Source: Bradyrhizobium erythrophlei (lineage in GTDB: Bacteria; Pseudomonadota; Alphaproteobacteria; Rhizobiales; Xanthobacteraceae). From it: a stretch of DNA of 64,000 nt. The notes below the pieces were generated by a model that saw only the letters and a list, made by a program, of their open reading frames with translations, was not told the origin of the DNA and did no database searches. Position 1 is the stretch's first letter. Every line of letters begins with the position of its first letter. Location: positions 310,001 through 374,000 of the forward strand of contig NZ_LT670818.1 of NCBI RefSeq assembly GCF_900129505.1, in the 5' to 3' direction. Of this stretch, positions 26,853 through 35,791 are shown in pieces. The position numbers were made by a program, and so were the translations under genes.

Positions 26853-29327
26853 ATGGCGCTCCTTACAAGAAGTACACTCCTCCTCTCCAGTTCAGCGTCA
26901 CTGCTGCTTGGGCTGGGCAGCCCGGCGCTATCGCAGACGCCCGCTGCTCCGGGAGATAGCAATACTAGGCTTCCCAACATCGTGGTCGAAGCGCCAAAGC
27001 AAGTAGCCGGCACACCGAAGCAGAGGCCGAAGCCGCATGTGGCTAGCCGGCGCGCAGCGTCCCGGCCAACAGCGCAGCCGACACCGACACCCGTTTCGCC
27101 AGCCGAACAGCTTGCCGCAAAGAGCAGCGTCTTCGATCAGGCGCGCAACAATCTCTATACAACCATCGGCACGACCTCCGACACGATCAGCCACCAGACC
27201 ATCCAGGATCTCCCCCAAGGCGACAATCAATCAGTCGAGAAAGTGCTGCTGCAGGCTCCCGGCGTCTCGCAGGATTCCGCCGCCAGCGGCTCGCTGCATG
27301 TCCGCAACGACCACGCCAACGTCCAGTTCCGCATCAACGGGGTAATGCTGCCCGACGGGCTCAGCGGCTTCGGCAGCATTTTCGACACCAGCTTTGTCGG
27401 CACCATGGCCCTGGTCGTCGGCGCCCTGCCTGCCGAATTCGGGCAGCGCACGGTCGGTCTCGTCGACATCACGACTCGCACCGATCTTTTCAACAACAGC
27501 GGTACCGTCAGCACGTATGGCGGCAGTCATGGAACCATTACGCCAAGCATCGAGTATGGCGGCACCTTCGGCGGCAACTGTGCCGCGACGCCCGCGACTA
27601 CGCCGGGCTACGTCAAGGCGCCGGCGGCTGCCGCGGATTGCTTCCCCGGCGTCCAGTACTACTTCACCGGCCGCTATCTGCAGAACACAGTGGGGATCGA
27701 AAATCCGACGCCTGCGTACAATGCGATCCACGATTTCTCCCAGCAGGAGCGGGGCTTTGCCTACATGTCCGCGTTCATCGACCCGACCACCCGGGTCAGC
27801 CTGATCGCCGGCACCTCGAACAACAACTTTCAGATTCCCAATGTTCCCGGTGCGCCGATTGGACAAAACGGCTTTGTCACCAATGCATTCGGCGTCACCA
27901 GTTTCGATTCAGCGCTCCTCAACGAAAACCAATGGGAGCTCACTCACTTCGGCGTATTGTCGGTGCAGAAATCCGTGGATGGCTTCGACGGGCAGTTGTC
28001 CTATTTCACGCGCTACAACAATTTGCACTTCTTGCCGGACCCGGTCGGCGATCTGTTGCTGAACGGCATCGCCTCGACCGTGACCCGCACCTCCTACACG
28101 AACGGCATTCAGGGCGACGGCTCGTATCAGGTCAATTCGGCCAACACGATCCGCGCCGGCTTCTCGGTCAGCGGCGAGCAGGTATTCGTCGGCAATACGT
28201 CGCTGGTCGAGCCCTGCATGATCTGCGACGGCACCGACAATGGGCAGCCGTTCCCGATCACTGACAATGTCTCGAAACTGGGCGTGCTGATGGGGGTCTA
28301 TGCGCAGGACGAGTGGAAGCTCACCAATCAGTTCACGATCAATGCCGGCTTGCGCTTCGATCAGATGGAGCAGTTTGTCAGTGCCAACCAGCTCAGCCCG
28401 CGGTTCAGCGCCACCTACAAGCCCTTCGAGAATACCACGTTCCATGCCGGCTATGCGCGCTACTTCACGCCGCCGGTGCTGGTAGAGGCGGCTCCTGCCA
28501 ACATCGCCTTGTTCAACAATACGACCGGAGCGGCGTCGGCCGGCGCGACCAACGACCCGGTCCTGCCTGAGCGCTCCAATTATTACGATGTGGGCGTCGA
28601 TCAAAAGATCCCGCTCGGATGCACCTCTTCGTCGCCGAAGGACTGCTCCAGCCTCGAACTCGGCGTCGATGCCTATTACAAGACCGCAAAGGACCTGATC
28701 GACAACGGCCAATTCGGACAGGCCCTGGTGCTAAGTGCTTTCAACTACGAAAAAGGCTGGAACGAAGGCATCGAATTCCATGCCAAATTCAATAGTCCCT
28801 ACCTCCAGGCCTACGGCAACGTCGCCGTGGCGCAGCAGCGGGCGATCAACCCTGTTTCGAACCAGTTTCTGTTCGACAACACCGTGCCGCTCGACGATCT
28901 CGGCGGCTTGACCCGGCTTCAGTATGCCCAGACGCACTTCATCTATACGGATCACAACCAGTTCGTTACCGCCTCGGCGGGTGCCGTTTACCAGTTCTGC
29001 GGCCGGCCCGCGACGGTCAGCGAAACGTTCGGCAGTGGCGGGCTATGGTGGTGCGGCACAAAACTCAGCGCCGACATGATCTATGGCAGCGGCCTGCGCA
29101 ATGGGGACGCCAACATCGGCACTGTGCCGGCCTATACGCAGGTAAATGCCGGCATCAAGCGCGAATTCTTTCTGCCCAACGATCCCATGCCGATGACGGT
29201 TCGTTTCGACGTCGTCAACGTGTTTGACAAGATCTACGAGATCAGGGAGGCAGGCGGCATCGGCGTGTTCGCGTCACAGTTCGGCCCGCGCCGCGGCTTC
29301 TTCCTCGGCGTCTCGAAGAAGATATGA
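26853..29327 (+). CDS. TonB-dependent outer-membrane receptor, probable metal uptake
   Basis: An 824-residue outer-membrane receptor. A signal peptide (STLLLSSSASLLLGLGSPALSQ) is followed by a TonB-box-like NIVVEAP near residue 43. The plug domain has typical VEKVLLQAPGVSQDS and LHVRNDHANVQFRINGVMLPDG motifs. The rest is beta-barrel, ending FGPRRGFFLGVSKKI. The substrate cannot be read from the sequence. The Zur-like box upstream, and DUF1007 and NicO-type genes downstream, point to a transition metal such as zinc, cobalt or nickel. Two cysteine pairs are visible in extracellular loops (EPCMICDG and CTSSSPKDC). Confidence 0.88.
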   Translation: MALLTRSTLLLSSSASLLLGLGSPALSQTPAAPGDSNTRLPNIVVEAPKQVAGTPKQRPKPHVASRRAASRPTAQPTPTPVSPAEQLAAKSSVFDQARNNLYTTIGTTSDTISHQTIQDLPQGDNQSVEKVLLQAPGVSQDSAASGSLHVRNDHANVQFRINGVMLPDGLSGFGSIFDTSFVGTMALVVGALPAEFGQRTVGLVDITTRTDLFNNSGTVSTYGGSHGTITPSIEYGGTFGGNCAATPATTPGYVKAPAAAADCFPGVQYYFTGRYLQNTVGIENPTPAYNAIHDFSQQERGFAYMSAFIDPTTRVSLIAGTSNNNFQIPNVPGAPIGQNGFVTNAFGVTSFDSALLNENQWELTHFGVLSVQKSVDGFDGQLSYFTRYNNLHFLPDPVGDLLLNGIASTVTRTSYTNGIQGDGSYQVNSANTIRAGFSVSGEQVFVGNTSLVEPCMICDGTDNGQPFPITDNVSKLGVLMGVYAQDEWKLTNQFTINAGLRFDQMEQFVSANQLSPRFSATYKPFENTTFHAGYARYFTPPVLVEAAPANIALFNNTTGAASAGATNDPVLPERSNYYDVGVDQKIPLGCTSSSPKDCSSLELGVDAYYKTAKDLIDNGQFGQALVLSAFNYEKGWNEGIEFHAKFNSPYLQAYGNVAVAQQRAINPVSNQFLFDNTVPLDDLGGLTRLQYAQTHFIYTDHNQFVTASAGAVYQFCGRPATVSETFGSGGLWWCGTKLSADMIYGSGLRNGDANIGTVPAYTQVNAGIKREFFLPNDPMPMTVRFDVVNVFDKIYEIREAGGIGVFASQFGPRRGFFLGVSKKI

Positions 29328-29442
29328 ATACCGAGCGTATCTCTCGCGACCGGGCCGGCCAATTGGCCGAAGTACGAACGTGGCACTTTTTCGAGCGAGA
29401 TATCTGTGATGATGGATCGCGTCCGAACGCCAAGTTTCCTCC

Positions 29443-30090
29443 GTGACCCGGTCAGTACGATTTCTGGCGGATGTGTTAGCCGCCGTTGTGGGGCTGGCTA
29501 TTTGCCTAAGCCCGGCCATTGCCCATCCGCACGTATGGGTCACGGCCGCGAGCGAACTGATCTATGGACCTAACGGCTCGGTGACGGCGATCCGGCACGC
29601 CTGGACATTCGATGACATGTTCTCGACCTATGCGCTGCAGGGCATCGTTACCAAAAAGAAGGGAGTCTACACGCGGGAAGAACTGGCGCCGCTGGCGCAG
29701 ACCAACGTGGACTCCCTGAAGGAATACGGCTTCTTCACGTACGCCAAGGTCGACGGCAAGAAACAACCTTTTTTGCCCCCGACCGATTACTTTCTCGAAT
29801 ACAAGGATGCTGCTCTGGTGCTCCACTTCACCCTCCCGTTCAAGACTCCGATCCAGACCAGGGAGCTTGTCGTGGAGATATTCGACCCGAGCTATTTCGT
29901 GGACTTTGCGCTGCAGAAGCAAAACCCGATTCGCCTTGTCGGGGCGCCGGCTGCTTGCACGATGGCGATCGAACTTCCGAACGATGGATCTGCCGGTGCC
30001 CAGAAATTGGGTGAGGCCAATTTTCTGAACGGAAACAACAGTAATTACGGCGCAATGTTCGCGAACAAGATTACCATTGATTGTCCTTGA
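29443..30090 (+). CDS. DUF1007 family periplasmic protein
   Basis: A 215-residue protein with a signal peptide (LAAVVGLAICLSPAIA) and the diagnostic HPHVWV right after the cleavage site, then RHAWTFDDMFSTYALQG. DUF1007 proteins accompany NicO-type nickel/cobalt/zinc permeases and are thought to present metal at the periplasmic face. The start is a GTG. The gene is 115 bases after the receptor and is followed at once by the NicO gene, so the two are very likely cotranscribed. Confidence 0.88.
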   Translation: MTRSVRFLADVLAAVVGLAICLSPAIAHPHVWVTAASELIYGPNGSVTAIRHAWTFDDMFSTYALQGIVTKKKGVYTREELAPLAQTNVDSLKEYGFFTYAKVDGKKQPFLPPTDYFLEYKDAALVLHFTLPFKTPIQTRELVVEIFDPSYFVDFALQKQNPIRLVGAPAACTMAIELPNDGSAGAQKLGEANFLNGNNSNYGAMFANKITIDCP

Positions 30091-30101
30091 GGATCACGCG
30101 C

Positions 30102-31229
30102 ATGAAATCAAGCCGACGGACCGCGTTGAATTGTCTTGCGATCATGGCGATCGCGATCGTCGCCGATGGCGTTCTGCACAGCGCGCTGGCGCAAAATCCG
30201 TTCGGCGGTCCCCCTGCGGCGCCCGACGCGCAGGTCGGCGGGATCGTCGGCTGGCTGCTGACGAAACAATCGGAATTCTATCGCGAAATGTCCTCGACCA
30301 TTCGCGCCGCCAAAGCGGACGGCAGCGCGGTGTGGACCCTGCTCGCGATTTCGTTTGCCTACGGCATCTTCCACGCGGCCGGCCCTGGCCACGGCAAGGC
30401 CGTCATCTCGTCCTACCTGGTTGCCAATGAGGAGACGGCGCGGCGGGGCATCGTGCTGTCGTTCGTGTCGGCATTGATGCAATCGCTGATCGCGGTGTTG
30501 ATCGTCGGGATCGGTGCCTGGCTGCTCAATGTCACCGCGAAAACCATGTGCGGCGCCGAGCGTGTCATCGAGATCGCCAGCTACACGCTGATCGCGGCAT
30601 TCGGCGTCCGGCTGGTCTGGAGCAAGGGCGGCGGCTTCATCCGGGCGCTGCGCTCAACTTACAGCGGATCCGGACCACTGCTTGCGCCGGCGCTGGCGCA
30701 CGCGGCAGCGCTTCACCATGGTCATGGACATCACTCGCACGATCATGGTGATCACGGACATCACCATCACGACCATGCCCCGGCACGGGCCATAGGGCAT
30801 GCGCATGCGGAGCATGACGACCCCGGCCACGTCCACGACGAACATTGCGGACATTCCCATGGTCCGGAGCCCGCGCAGCTTTCCGGTCCTGGCGGCTGGC
30901 GGCGGGGTTTCGGCGCGGTTTTAACCGTCGGCATCCGGCCATGTTCCGGCGCCATTCTCGTCCTGGTGTTCGCGCTGGCGCAGGGACTGTTCTGGGCCGG
31001 CGTCGCTGCGACCTTCGTGATGGGGCTTGGCACCGCGATCACGGTCGCAACCATTGCCGTGATTGCGGTCTCCGCCAAGGGACTGGCACAGCGGATGACC
31101 GCCGGCCGCGACGGCGCCGGCGCATTGGTCATGCGCGGCATCGAGTTCGGAGCCGCCGGGCTGGTGCTGCTGTTTGGTGTGGGATTGCTGCTGGGCTACA
31201 TCGCCGCCGAGCGAGTGACCTGCTTCTAG
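30102..31229 (+). CDS. NicO/RcnA-type nickel-cobalt permease with His-rich loop
   Basis: A 375-residue inner-membrane permease of the RcnA/NicO group. The motif HAAGPGHGKAVISSY (helix 1 region) and GIRPCSGAIL (later helix) are family signatures. Between them, at about residues 204-254, is a cytosolic or periplasmic loop with some 25 histidines among acidic residues, a likely metal-binding buffer. Family members export Ni or Co or take up metals. The direction cannot be told from sequence. The ATG at 30102 follows ttgaggatc, and an upstream TTG at 30081 would overlap DUF1007. Confidence 0.88.
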   Translation: MKSSRRTALNCLAIMAIAIVADGVLHSALAQNPFGGPPAAPDAQVGGIVGWLLTKQSEFYREMSSTIRAAKADGSAVWTLLAISFAYGIFHAAGPGHGKAVISSYLVANEETARRGIVLSFVSALMQSLIAVLIVGIGAWLLNVTAKTMCGAERVIEIASYTLIAAFGVRLVWSKGGGFIRALRSTYSGSGPLLAPALAHAAALHHGHGHHSHDHGDHGHHHHDHAPARAIGHAHAEHDDPGHVHDEHCGHSHGPEPAQLSGPGGWRRGFGAVLTVGIRPCSGAILVLVFALAQGLFWAGVAATFVMGLGTAITVATIAVIAVSAKGLAQRMTAGRDGAGALVMRGIEFGAAGLVLLFGVGLLLGYIAAERVTCF

Positions 31230-31277
31230 AGCGTTTTCAAGCGAAGTGGAAACCGGTTCGCGTCAAGAAAACGCGTC
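31228..31277. repeat. Intergenic palindromic repeat, family G (AGAGCGTTTTC type)
   Basis: agcgttttcaagcgaagtgg ... aagaaaacgcgt is an imperfect inverted repeat right at the NicO stop codon. A related long hairpin occurs at 47765-47854. Confidence 0.6.
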
Positions 31278-31294
31278 AAATCAATAGGCACGCG

Positions 31295-31807
31295 CTATCG
31301 CGCCAGGCTCCAGTCCGGGCGGATCGCGCCGGACACGCCGGTAAACGCCCCGTCGACCAGTTCCGCCACCAGCAGGCGGCTGTAGTCCACCGGCCCCGGC
31401 ATGATCGCCCGTCCCTTCGGGACAGACTTGAAACCGACCCGGCTGTAATAGGCTTCGTCACCGACCAGCAGCACCAGGCGATGGCCCTTTGCCTTGGCGT
31501 CTTTCAGCGCCCGATCGAGCAGCACGCGGCCGACGCCGCGATCGCGGAACGGCGGCTCGACCGTCAGCGGCCCCAGCAGCAACGCCTTGGTGTCGCCGAC
31601 GCAGATCGGCCATTGACGGACCGAGCCGACCAGCAGCGTGCCGATCCAGGCGGTGAACGACAGATCGAGCAAATGATCGACGTGCTCGCGCAGCCGGTAG
31701 GCGCTCAGCACGAAGCGGCCGGGCCCGAAGGTGCGTTCGTGCAGCCGTTCGATTGCCTGCGCGTCGTTGGCGGTTTCGGCCAGTATCGTCAGAGAGAGGT
31801 CGCTCAT
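31295..31807 (-). CDS. GNAT family N-acetyltransferase
   Basis: A 170-residue acetyltransferase of the GCN5 fold. LGPLTVEPPFRDRGVGRVLLDRALKDAKAKGHRLVLLVGDEAYYSRVGFKSV contains motif A (Q/RxxGxG/A as RDRGVGR, acetyl-CoA binding) and the YYSRVGF motif seen in the YhbS-like subgroup. The acceptor is unknown. The ATG at 31807 is taken in place of one 12 codons upstream, since the MSDLSLTILAE opening fits the family. Confidence 0.85.
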   Translation of the reverse strand: MSDLSLTILAETANDAQAIERLHERTFGPGRFVLSAYRLREHVDHLLDLSFTAWIGTLLVGSVRQWPICVGDTKALLLGPLTVEPPFRDRGVGRVLLDRALKDAKAKGHRLVLLVGDEAYYSRVGFKSVPKGRAIMPGPVDYSRLLVAELVDGAFTGVSGAIRPDWSLAR

Positions 31808-31905
31808 GGGCGCGGGATAGCATCTGGCAGAGGCGCGGTCCATCGTCCCGGCGCCGCCTGAACCGACCAGTTTCGATTCTTGTTGATGGCGGGATATTCC
31901 GGCAA

Positions 31906-33047
31906 TCAGGCCATTGCCGATTGCCGGGAGGTCGACTTGTCCGCCGCCGCCGGCCTACGGAGGTCAAGCGTTGCAAATAACAGGGTCCAGAGCGAGAGCA
32001 TGTCGATCGGGACGATGTAGTAGGGCGTGAAGATCGGATAGGTCATGAAGAAAATCACGTTCACTGCGAGATTGGCAGCCACCAGGAGGGCAACCTGCCT
32101 CGCGCTCCCCCGACCAACACGCCATAGCCACGCGGTCCATGCTGCGGCAACCGCGAGAAGTGTAAACTGCACGTCCACGAAATATTGCCAAATGACACCC
32201 GCATCGAACCCGGGCGGTATGGCGCCGTCGGGACCGTAGGTCGTGGCAAAGGGACTGCCCGCATTGATCGCATTGGCCATCAGCGTCGGAGCCACGCCGA
32301 TGAGGAATGCGACCCCAAACGAGAGACCCTGCAGGAAGCTCTCTCTGTTTCGCGTCAGCAGGAACGTGCCGGCGAGGTAGACGAAATACCCCGCCGACAG
32401 GAACAGGTTCGGCAGCCGGAAATTGACGCAGAGGCCGATCAGCAAGCCAAGCAGCATGGTCAGAACGAACCGATGCCGCGGCGCATCTGTAAAGAGCTTG
32501 GCGGTCAACAAGCCTGCGAGTGCACAAACCATCATGGTCGGAGCCACAGAATAGCTCGCCTTGGCCGGGTTGATCATCAGATATATCGCCACGATGCCGA
32601 ACACCGAGGTCACCGCCAGGGCGGCCGGCTCGCGTGCCCGATAAAGCCCAAGCAGCGCAAAGCCGAAGATCGTGACATTCGCCAGCAGGTAAAGCGGTAT
32701 GACCTGAAATCCCCTGGGGAACAGCGCCAGCACAAACCCGGTCCCGGCGGATATTGAATGGCGTATTTATTCATCTTCGCCTTCCACGGGTGGCAGGGAG
32801 TTTTTGTTGCATCATTCCAATCCGGAAAGTGGATCTCCTTCAGCTTGTCGACGAGATAATGGTCGTCGTCGCGCGCGACATCGGTATTGAGCCCGTCCAG
32901 ACCGAATTTCTGGAACAAATGCGCCTGCCGCAAATAGCAGATGTCGTCATAGACCCCGCGGCTTTCGTTCCAGCGCGATATGGTCCAGACATTGCTGGCC
33001 AGTATCAGGACGAAAACGAAACCAGAGGCAGCCTTCAAATATGGCAT
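31906..33047 (-). pseudogene. GT-C-like multi-spanning membrane protein, broken by a frameshift
   Basis: The N-terminal part begins at 33047 (MPYLKAASGFVFVLILASNVW), has a periplasmic loop with acidic pairs (DDICYLRQAH, ARDDDHYLVDKLKE) and ends at YAIQYPPGPG. The frame is then lost, and the continuation GFVLALFPRGFQVIPLYLLANV is found in another frame from about 32736 down to the stop at 31906. Insertion of one base in the ccgggttt region would rejoin the two into a protein of about 380 residues with eight or nine helices. The layout resembles GT-C lipid-sugar transferases. It may be a true decay or an assembly error, because neither half shows other damage. Confidence 0.7.
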
Positions 33048-33111
33048 CACTCTATCCGGACACGTGGTGCTGACACCGGCTTGTCGCCAAATCCGAAGCG
33101 GCCCGCAAGGC

Positions 33112-33603
33112 CTAACGCCAGGTCGCGATCGGCGCGCGGCCTTCGAGCACCTCAGAGATCCGCAGCCGGGTACCCTGGGTTGTCTCGGCCGGCAACGCGG
33201 CAACCTCGAAGAAGCCCGTGGCTGCAATCTCGCGGTTCGGCTCGGGCGGCCGGTCCTGCCGGAACTGCCGGATCAGATAGACCGCGACGTGGTCGCGGCG
33301 GGAAACGTGGCGGTTGAGGAAGATTCCATGCAGCGCCGGCTCCCCGAGCAGCTCGATTCGGCCCTCTTCCGCAAGCTCGCGGGTGAGCGCATCGCGGAAG
33401 GTTTCGCCGACCTCGACGCCGCCGCCCGGCAAATGCCAGCCCGCGACATAGCTGTGCCTGACGAGAAACACGCGGTTCTGACTGTCCAGCACCACGCCGC
33501 GGACCCCGAGCGTCATGCCGCGGGCGAAACGCCAATAGAGATGAAAAAACCACCGCAGCACCGGTTCAAAACGCCTTCGCAGGCCCTGCGGGTTCATTGC
33601 CAC
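33112..33603 (-). CDS. Nudix domain hydrolase
   Basis: A 163-residue Nudix protein with the box GGGVEVGETFRDALTRELAEEGRI, slightly off consensus at the end (G then R in place of xG). It opens with a basic amphipathic segment (RFEPVLRWFFHLYWRFARG), then GVRGVVLDSQNRVFLVRHSYVAGWHLPGGGVE. The substrate is unknown, and it could act on a nucleoside or sugar diphosphate. It lies 64 bases upstream of the broken GT-C gene on the same strand and might have been cotranscribed with it. Confidence 0.85.
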   Translation of the reverse strand: MAMNPQGLRRRFEPVLRWFFHLYWRFARGMTLGVRGVVLDSQNRVFLVRHSYVAGWHLPGGGVEVGETFRDALTRELAEEGRIELLGEPALHGIFLNRHVSRRDHVAVYLIRQFRQDRPPEPNREIAATGFFEVAALPAETTQGTRLRISEVLEGRAPIATWR

Positions 33604-33745
33604 CGTACCATCAGATATTCGTCCACCGTGTTTGATCCTTGCAACGTCCCGGCCCGCTTGTCATTACATTCAGGGAACGCACAGGATATCACGAGATGAT
33701 CGCGCCGCGGCCTAGTCTCGCAGCTCCCCCGATCGGGCGGATGTG

Positions 33746-34636
33746 ATGGCGGCATTCACGCTAGCCCATCTGTCGGACCCGCATCTGCCGCCGCTGCCGG
33801 AGGCGCGGCTGCGCGATCTCCTTGGCAAGCGCGCGCTCGGCTATCTCAACTGGACGCGCAACCGGCACAGGTACCAGCGGCGTGAGGTGCTGGATGCGCT
33901 GGTATCGGACATGCAGACGCAGGCGCCCGATCACATCGCCATCACCGGCGATCTCGTCAACCTCGCGCTCGAAGCCGAATTCGCGCCGTCGCGGGCGTGG
34001 CTGGAGAGCGTCGGCGGGCCCGAGAGGGTCACGGTAATCCCCGGCAATCACGATGCCTATGTTCGCGTGACAAAACATCGCTTTGCCGAGGCCTGGGGCA
34101 GCTATCTCGACGGCGACGCCGCGCCAGGCAGCGGCGTCACATTTCCGTCGCTGCGCCGGCGCGGCCCGCTGGCGCTGATCAGCGTCTCGTCGGCGGTGCC
34201 GACGCCGCCGCTGATGGCGACGGGATGGCTCGGACGCGCTCAACGGCAGGAGCTCGCGCGGATGCTGGCGGGGCTTGCCGGCGAAGACGCGTTTCGGGTG
34301 CTGCTGATCCATCATCCCCTGCGTTCGGATTCGCGCGTCAAGCGGTTGACCGATTCGGCCGAGCTGCTGGCGCTGTTGAAGCAGCATGGCGTGGACCTGG
34401 TGCTGCACGGGCACGATCATTTGCATTCGACGATCCGGGTCGAGGGACCGAACGGCACCATCCCGGTGGTCGGCGTGCCGTCGGCGTCGGCGGTCGCGCA
34501 TGGGCGATATCCCGCCGCCGCCTACAACCTGTTCTCGATCGAGCGCGACGGCGCGGCGTGGCGGGTCGGGCTGACCGTGCGCGGGACCGACGATGCGCTG
34601 CGCATCCGGCAATTGCGGCAGACGCGGCTGATCTAG
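33746..34636 (+). CDS. Metallophosphoesterase, cyclic nucleotide phosphodiesterase-like
   Basis: A 296-residue calcineurin-like phosphoesterase. The metal motifs are in order: DPH (LAHLSDPHLPP, Asp11 and His13), GDL (ITGDLVNLA), GNHD (VIPGNHDAY), the histidine in IHHPL and the final GHDHLHST. The order and spacing match CpdA-type or YfcE-like phosphodiesterases. The ATG at 33746 is used; a GTG just before it is also in frame. Its stop overlaps by four bases the stop of the minus-strand gene that follows. Confidence 0.9.
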   Translation: MAAFTLAHLSDPHLPPLPEARLRDLLGKRALGYLNWTRNRHRYQRREVLDALVSDMQTQAPDHIAITGDLVNLALEAEFAPSRAWLESVGGPERVTVIPGNHDAYVRVTKHRFAEAWGSYLDGDAAPGSGVTFPSLRRRGPLALISVSSAVPTPPLMATGWLGRAQRQELARMLAGLAGEDAFRVLLIHHPLRSDSRVKRLTDSAELLALLKQHGVDLVLHGHDHLHSTIRVEGPNGTIPVVGVPSASAVAHGRYPAAAYNLFSIERDGAAWRVGLTVRGTDDALRIRQLRQTRLI

Positions 34637-35190
34637 ATATTCCGCAAGGTTTCGAACAATGCCAGCGCGAACAGCGCCAGCCCGCCGGCGATGAAGCCGA
34701 GTACGAAGATCCAGAACCCGCCGCGGCGCGGTTTCGGGGTCACGGCCGGCGCCGGCGCGGGCGTTGCGACCAGGGCGTGCTCGCGCTCGATCATGCGGCG
34801 CGCCACGTAATCGGTGACGGCCTCGACGATCTTGATGACCTCGTGCGATTCGGCGATCACGGTGCGGCCAAAGCGGGTGTCCTGCACGAAGCGGTAGATG
34901 CGCTTGTCGCGTCCCATCATCACGTGGGCTACGACGTCGATCCACAGCCGCGGCGTATCGCCCTGGCTGATGCCGCGATCGAACAGGTCGATCTCGGCCG
35001 GGATTTGCGCGAACAGCGGATCGAGCGCCTCGTTGAGAATCTCCAGCCGCGCCACTTCGGCATCGCGCAGGTCGACCACGACGCCGGTGCGGTCGGCGGC
35101 CTCGATCCGCGCCTGCCGGAGCGCGTCGCGTAGCCGGATGGGACGGCTCTCGCTGGCAGCATTGCTTCCGATGTTTGCCGCGTCTGACAT
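34633..35190 (-). CDS. Uncharacterised protein with C-terminal membrane anchor
   Basis: A 185-residue protein. The N-terminal two thirds are polar and mixed alpha/beta (RLRDALRQARIEAADRTGVVVDLRDAEVARLEILNEAL ... RLWIDVVAHVMMGRDKRIYRFVQDTRFG), then a Pro/Ala linker and one C-terminal hydrophobic helix (WIFVLGFIAGGLALFALALFETL) follow. It is thus a tail-anchored inner-membrane protein facing the cytosol. Similar proteins exist in Bradyrhizobiaceae without function. It is convergent with the phosphoesterase gene. Confidence 0.8.
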   Translation of the reverse strand: MSDAANIGSNAASESRPIRLRDALRQARIEAADRTGVVVDLRDAEVARLEILNEALDPLFAQIPAEIDLFDRGISQGDTPRLWIDVVAHVMMGRDKRIYRFVQDTRFGRTVIAESHEVIKIVEAVTDYVARRMIEREHALVATPAPAPAVTPKPRRGGFWIFVLGFIAGGLALFALALFETLRNI

Positions 35191-35290
35191 ACGCCTGACC
35201 GCCTTGTCCTGATGGGTCTTGAGCCGGCCTTAACCTATCAGCAACCACAACTTCCGCAAAGGCCGTTTATTCCCAATGGCTTACCGATTC

Positions 35291-35411
35291 ACCTCGCCCC
35301 GCTTGCGGGGAGAGGTCGACGCGAAGCGTCGGGTGAGGGGGAGCCTCCGCGAGTCGAGCCGTTGAGAGAGCCCCTCACCCCAACCCTCTCCCCGCAAGAA
35401 CGGGGAGAGGG
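35291..35411. repeat. Intergenic repeat, family C (CTCGCCCCGCTTGCGGGGAGAGG type)
   Basis: Opens cctcgccccgcttgcggggagaggtcg and closes ccctctccccgcaagaacggggagagg. Long relatives lie at 41159-41350 and 61940-62090. It fills most of the 320-base gap between 35191 and 35511, together with the terminator at 35433-35470. No gene is seen there. Confidence 0.8.
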
Positions 35412-35432
35412 AGAAGAGAAGTAAGACGCAGT

Positions 35433-35470
35433 CGGCCCCATCCGGAGAACCGGATGGGGCCGCTTTTTTT
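35433..35470 (+). terminator. Strong plus-strand intrinsic terminator without an upstream plus-strand gene
   Basis: cggccccatccgg (35433-35445) and ccggatggggccg (35450-35462) form a perfect 13-base stem with the loop agaa, followed by c and seven T (35464-35470). It terminates plus-strand transcription. Yet the nearest genes on both sides are on the minus strand, and minus-strand transcripts would have no U-run after this hairpin. Confidence 0.75.
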
Positions 35471-35511
35471 GGACGTTTCCCCGAATGTTTTCATGCCGGC
35501 CTTTTGGCCGA

Positions 35512-35718
35512 TCAGGCTGCGCGCGAGGGCTCTTCCACGATGGAGAAGCGGACGCCGGCCTTGTGGCGGTTCTCTTCGGAGACGACGCGCCAGGCATCCT
35601 CGGCTTCCTTGCGGGTCTTGAACGGACCCTGCACCTGAGCCGAGCCTTCCACGAGCTTGTGGAAGTTCATCGAGCCGAACTCGCCGCCAATCACCCAGAA
35701 ATTGCTGCCTTTGGTCAT
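35512..35718 (-). CDS. DUF4170 domain-containing small protein
   Basis: A 68-residue cytosolic protein (NFWVIGGEFGSMNFHKLVEGSAQVQGPFKTRKEAEDAW) fits DUF4170, a short beta-alpha fold family common in Rhizobiales with no known function. The opening and length match the family. It lies 73 bases from the end of isocitrate lyase on the same strand, so a shared transcript is possible, but it has its own good RBS context (aggagac before the ATG). Confidence 0.85.
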   Translation of the reverse strand: MTKGSNFWVIGGEFGSMNFHKLVEGSAQVQGPFKTRKEAEDAWRVVSEENRHKAGVRFSIVEEPSRAA

Positions 35719-35791
35719 CGTAGTCTCCTGTTGTCCGAGTAGCGTGATCAGCTTGGAATCCGACCAGACTCCAGACTGATCAATTCCTGCG

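Noticed and set aside
35212..35424. A 70-codon plus-strand ORF before the strong terminator
   Set aside because: It consists mostly of the family C repeat (LTPTLSPQERGEGEE end), a well-known artefact pattern, although a small RNA here is possible.
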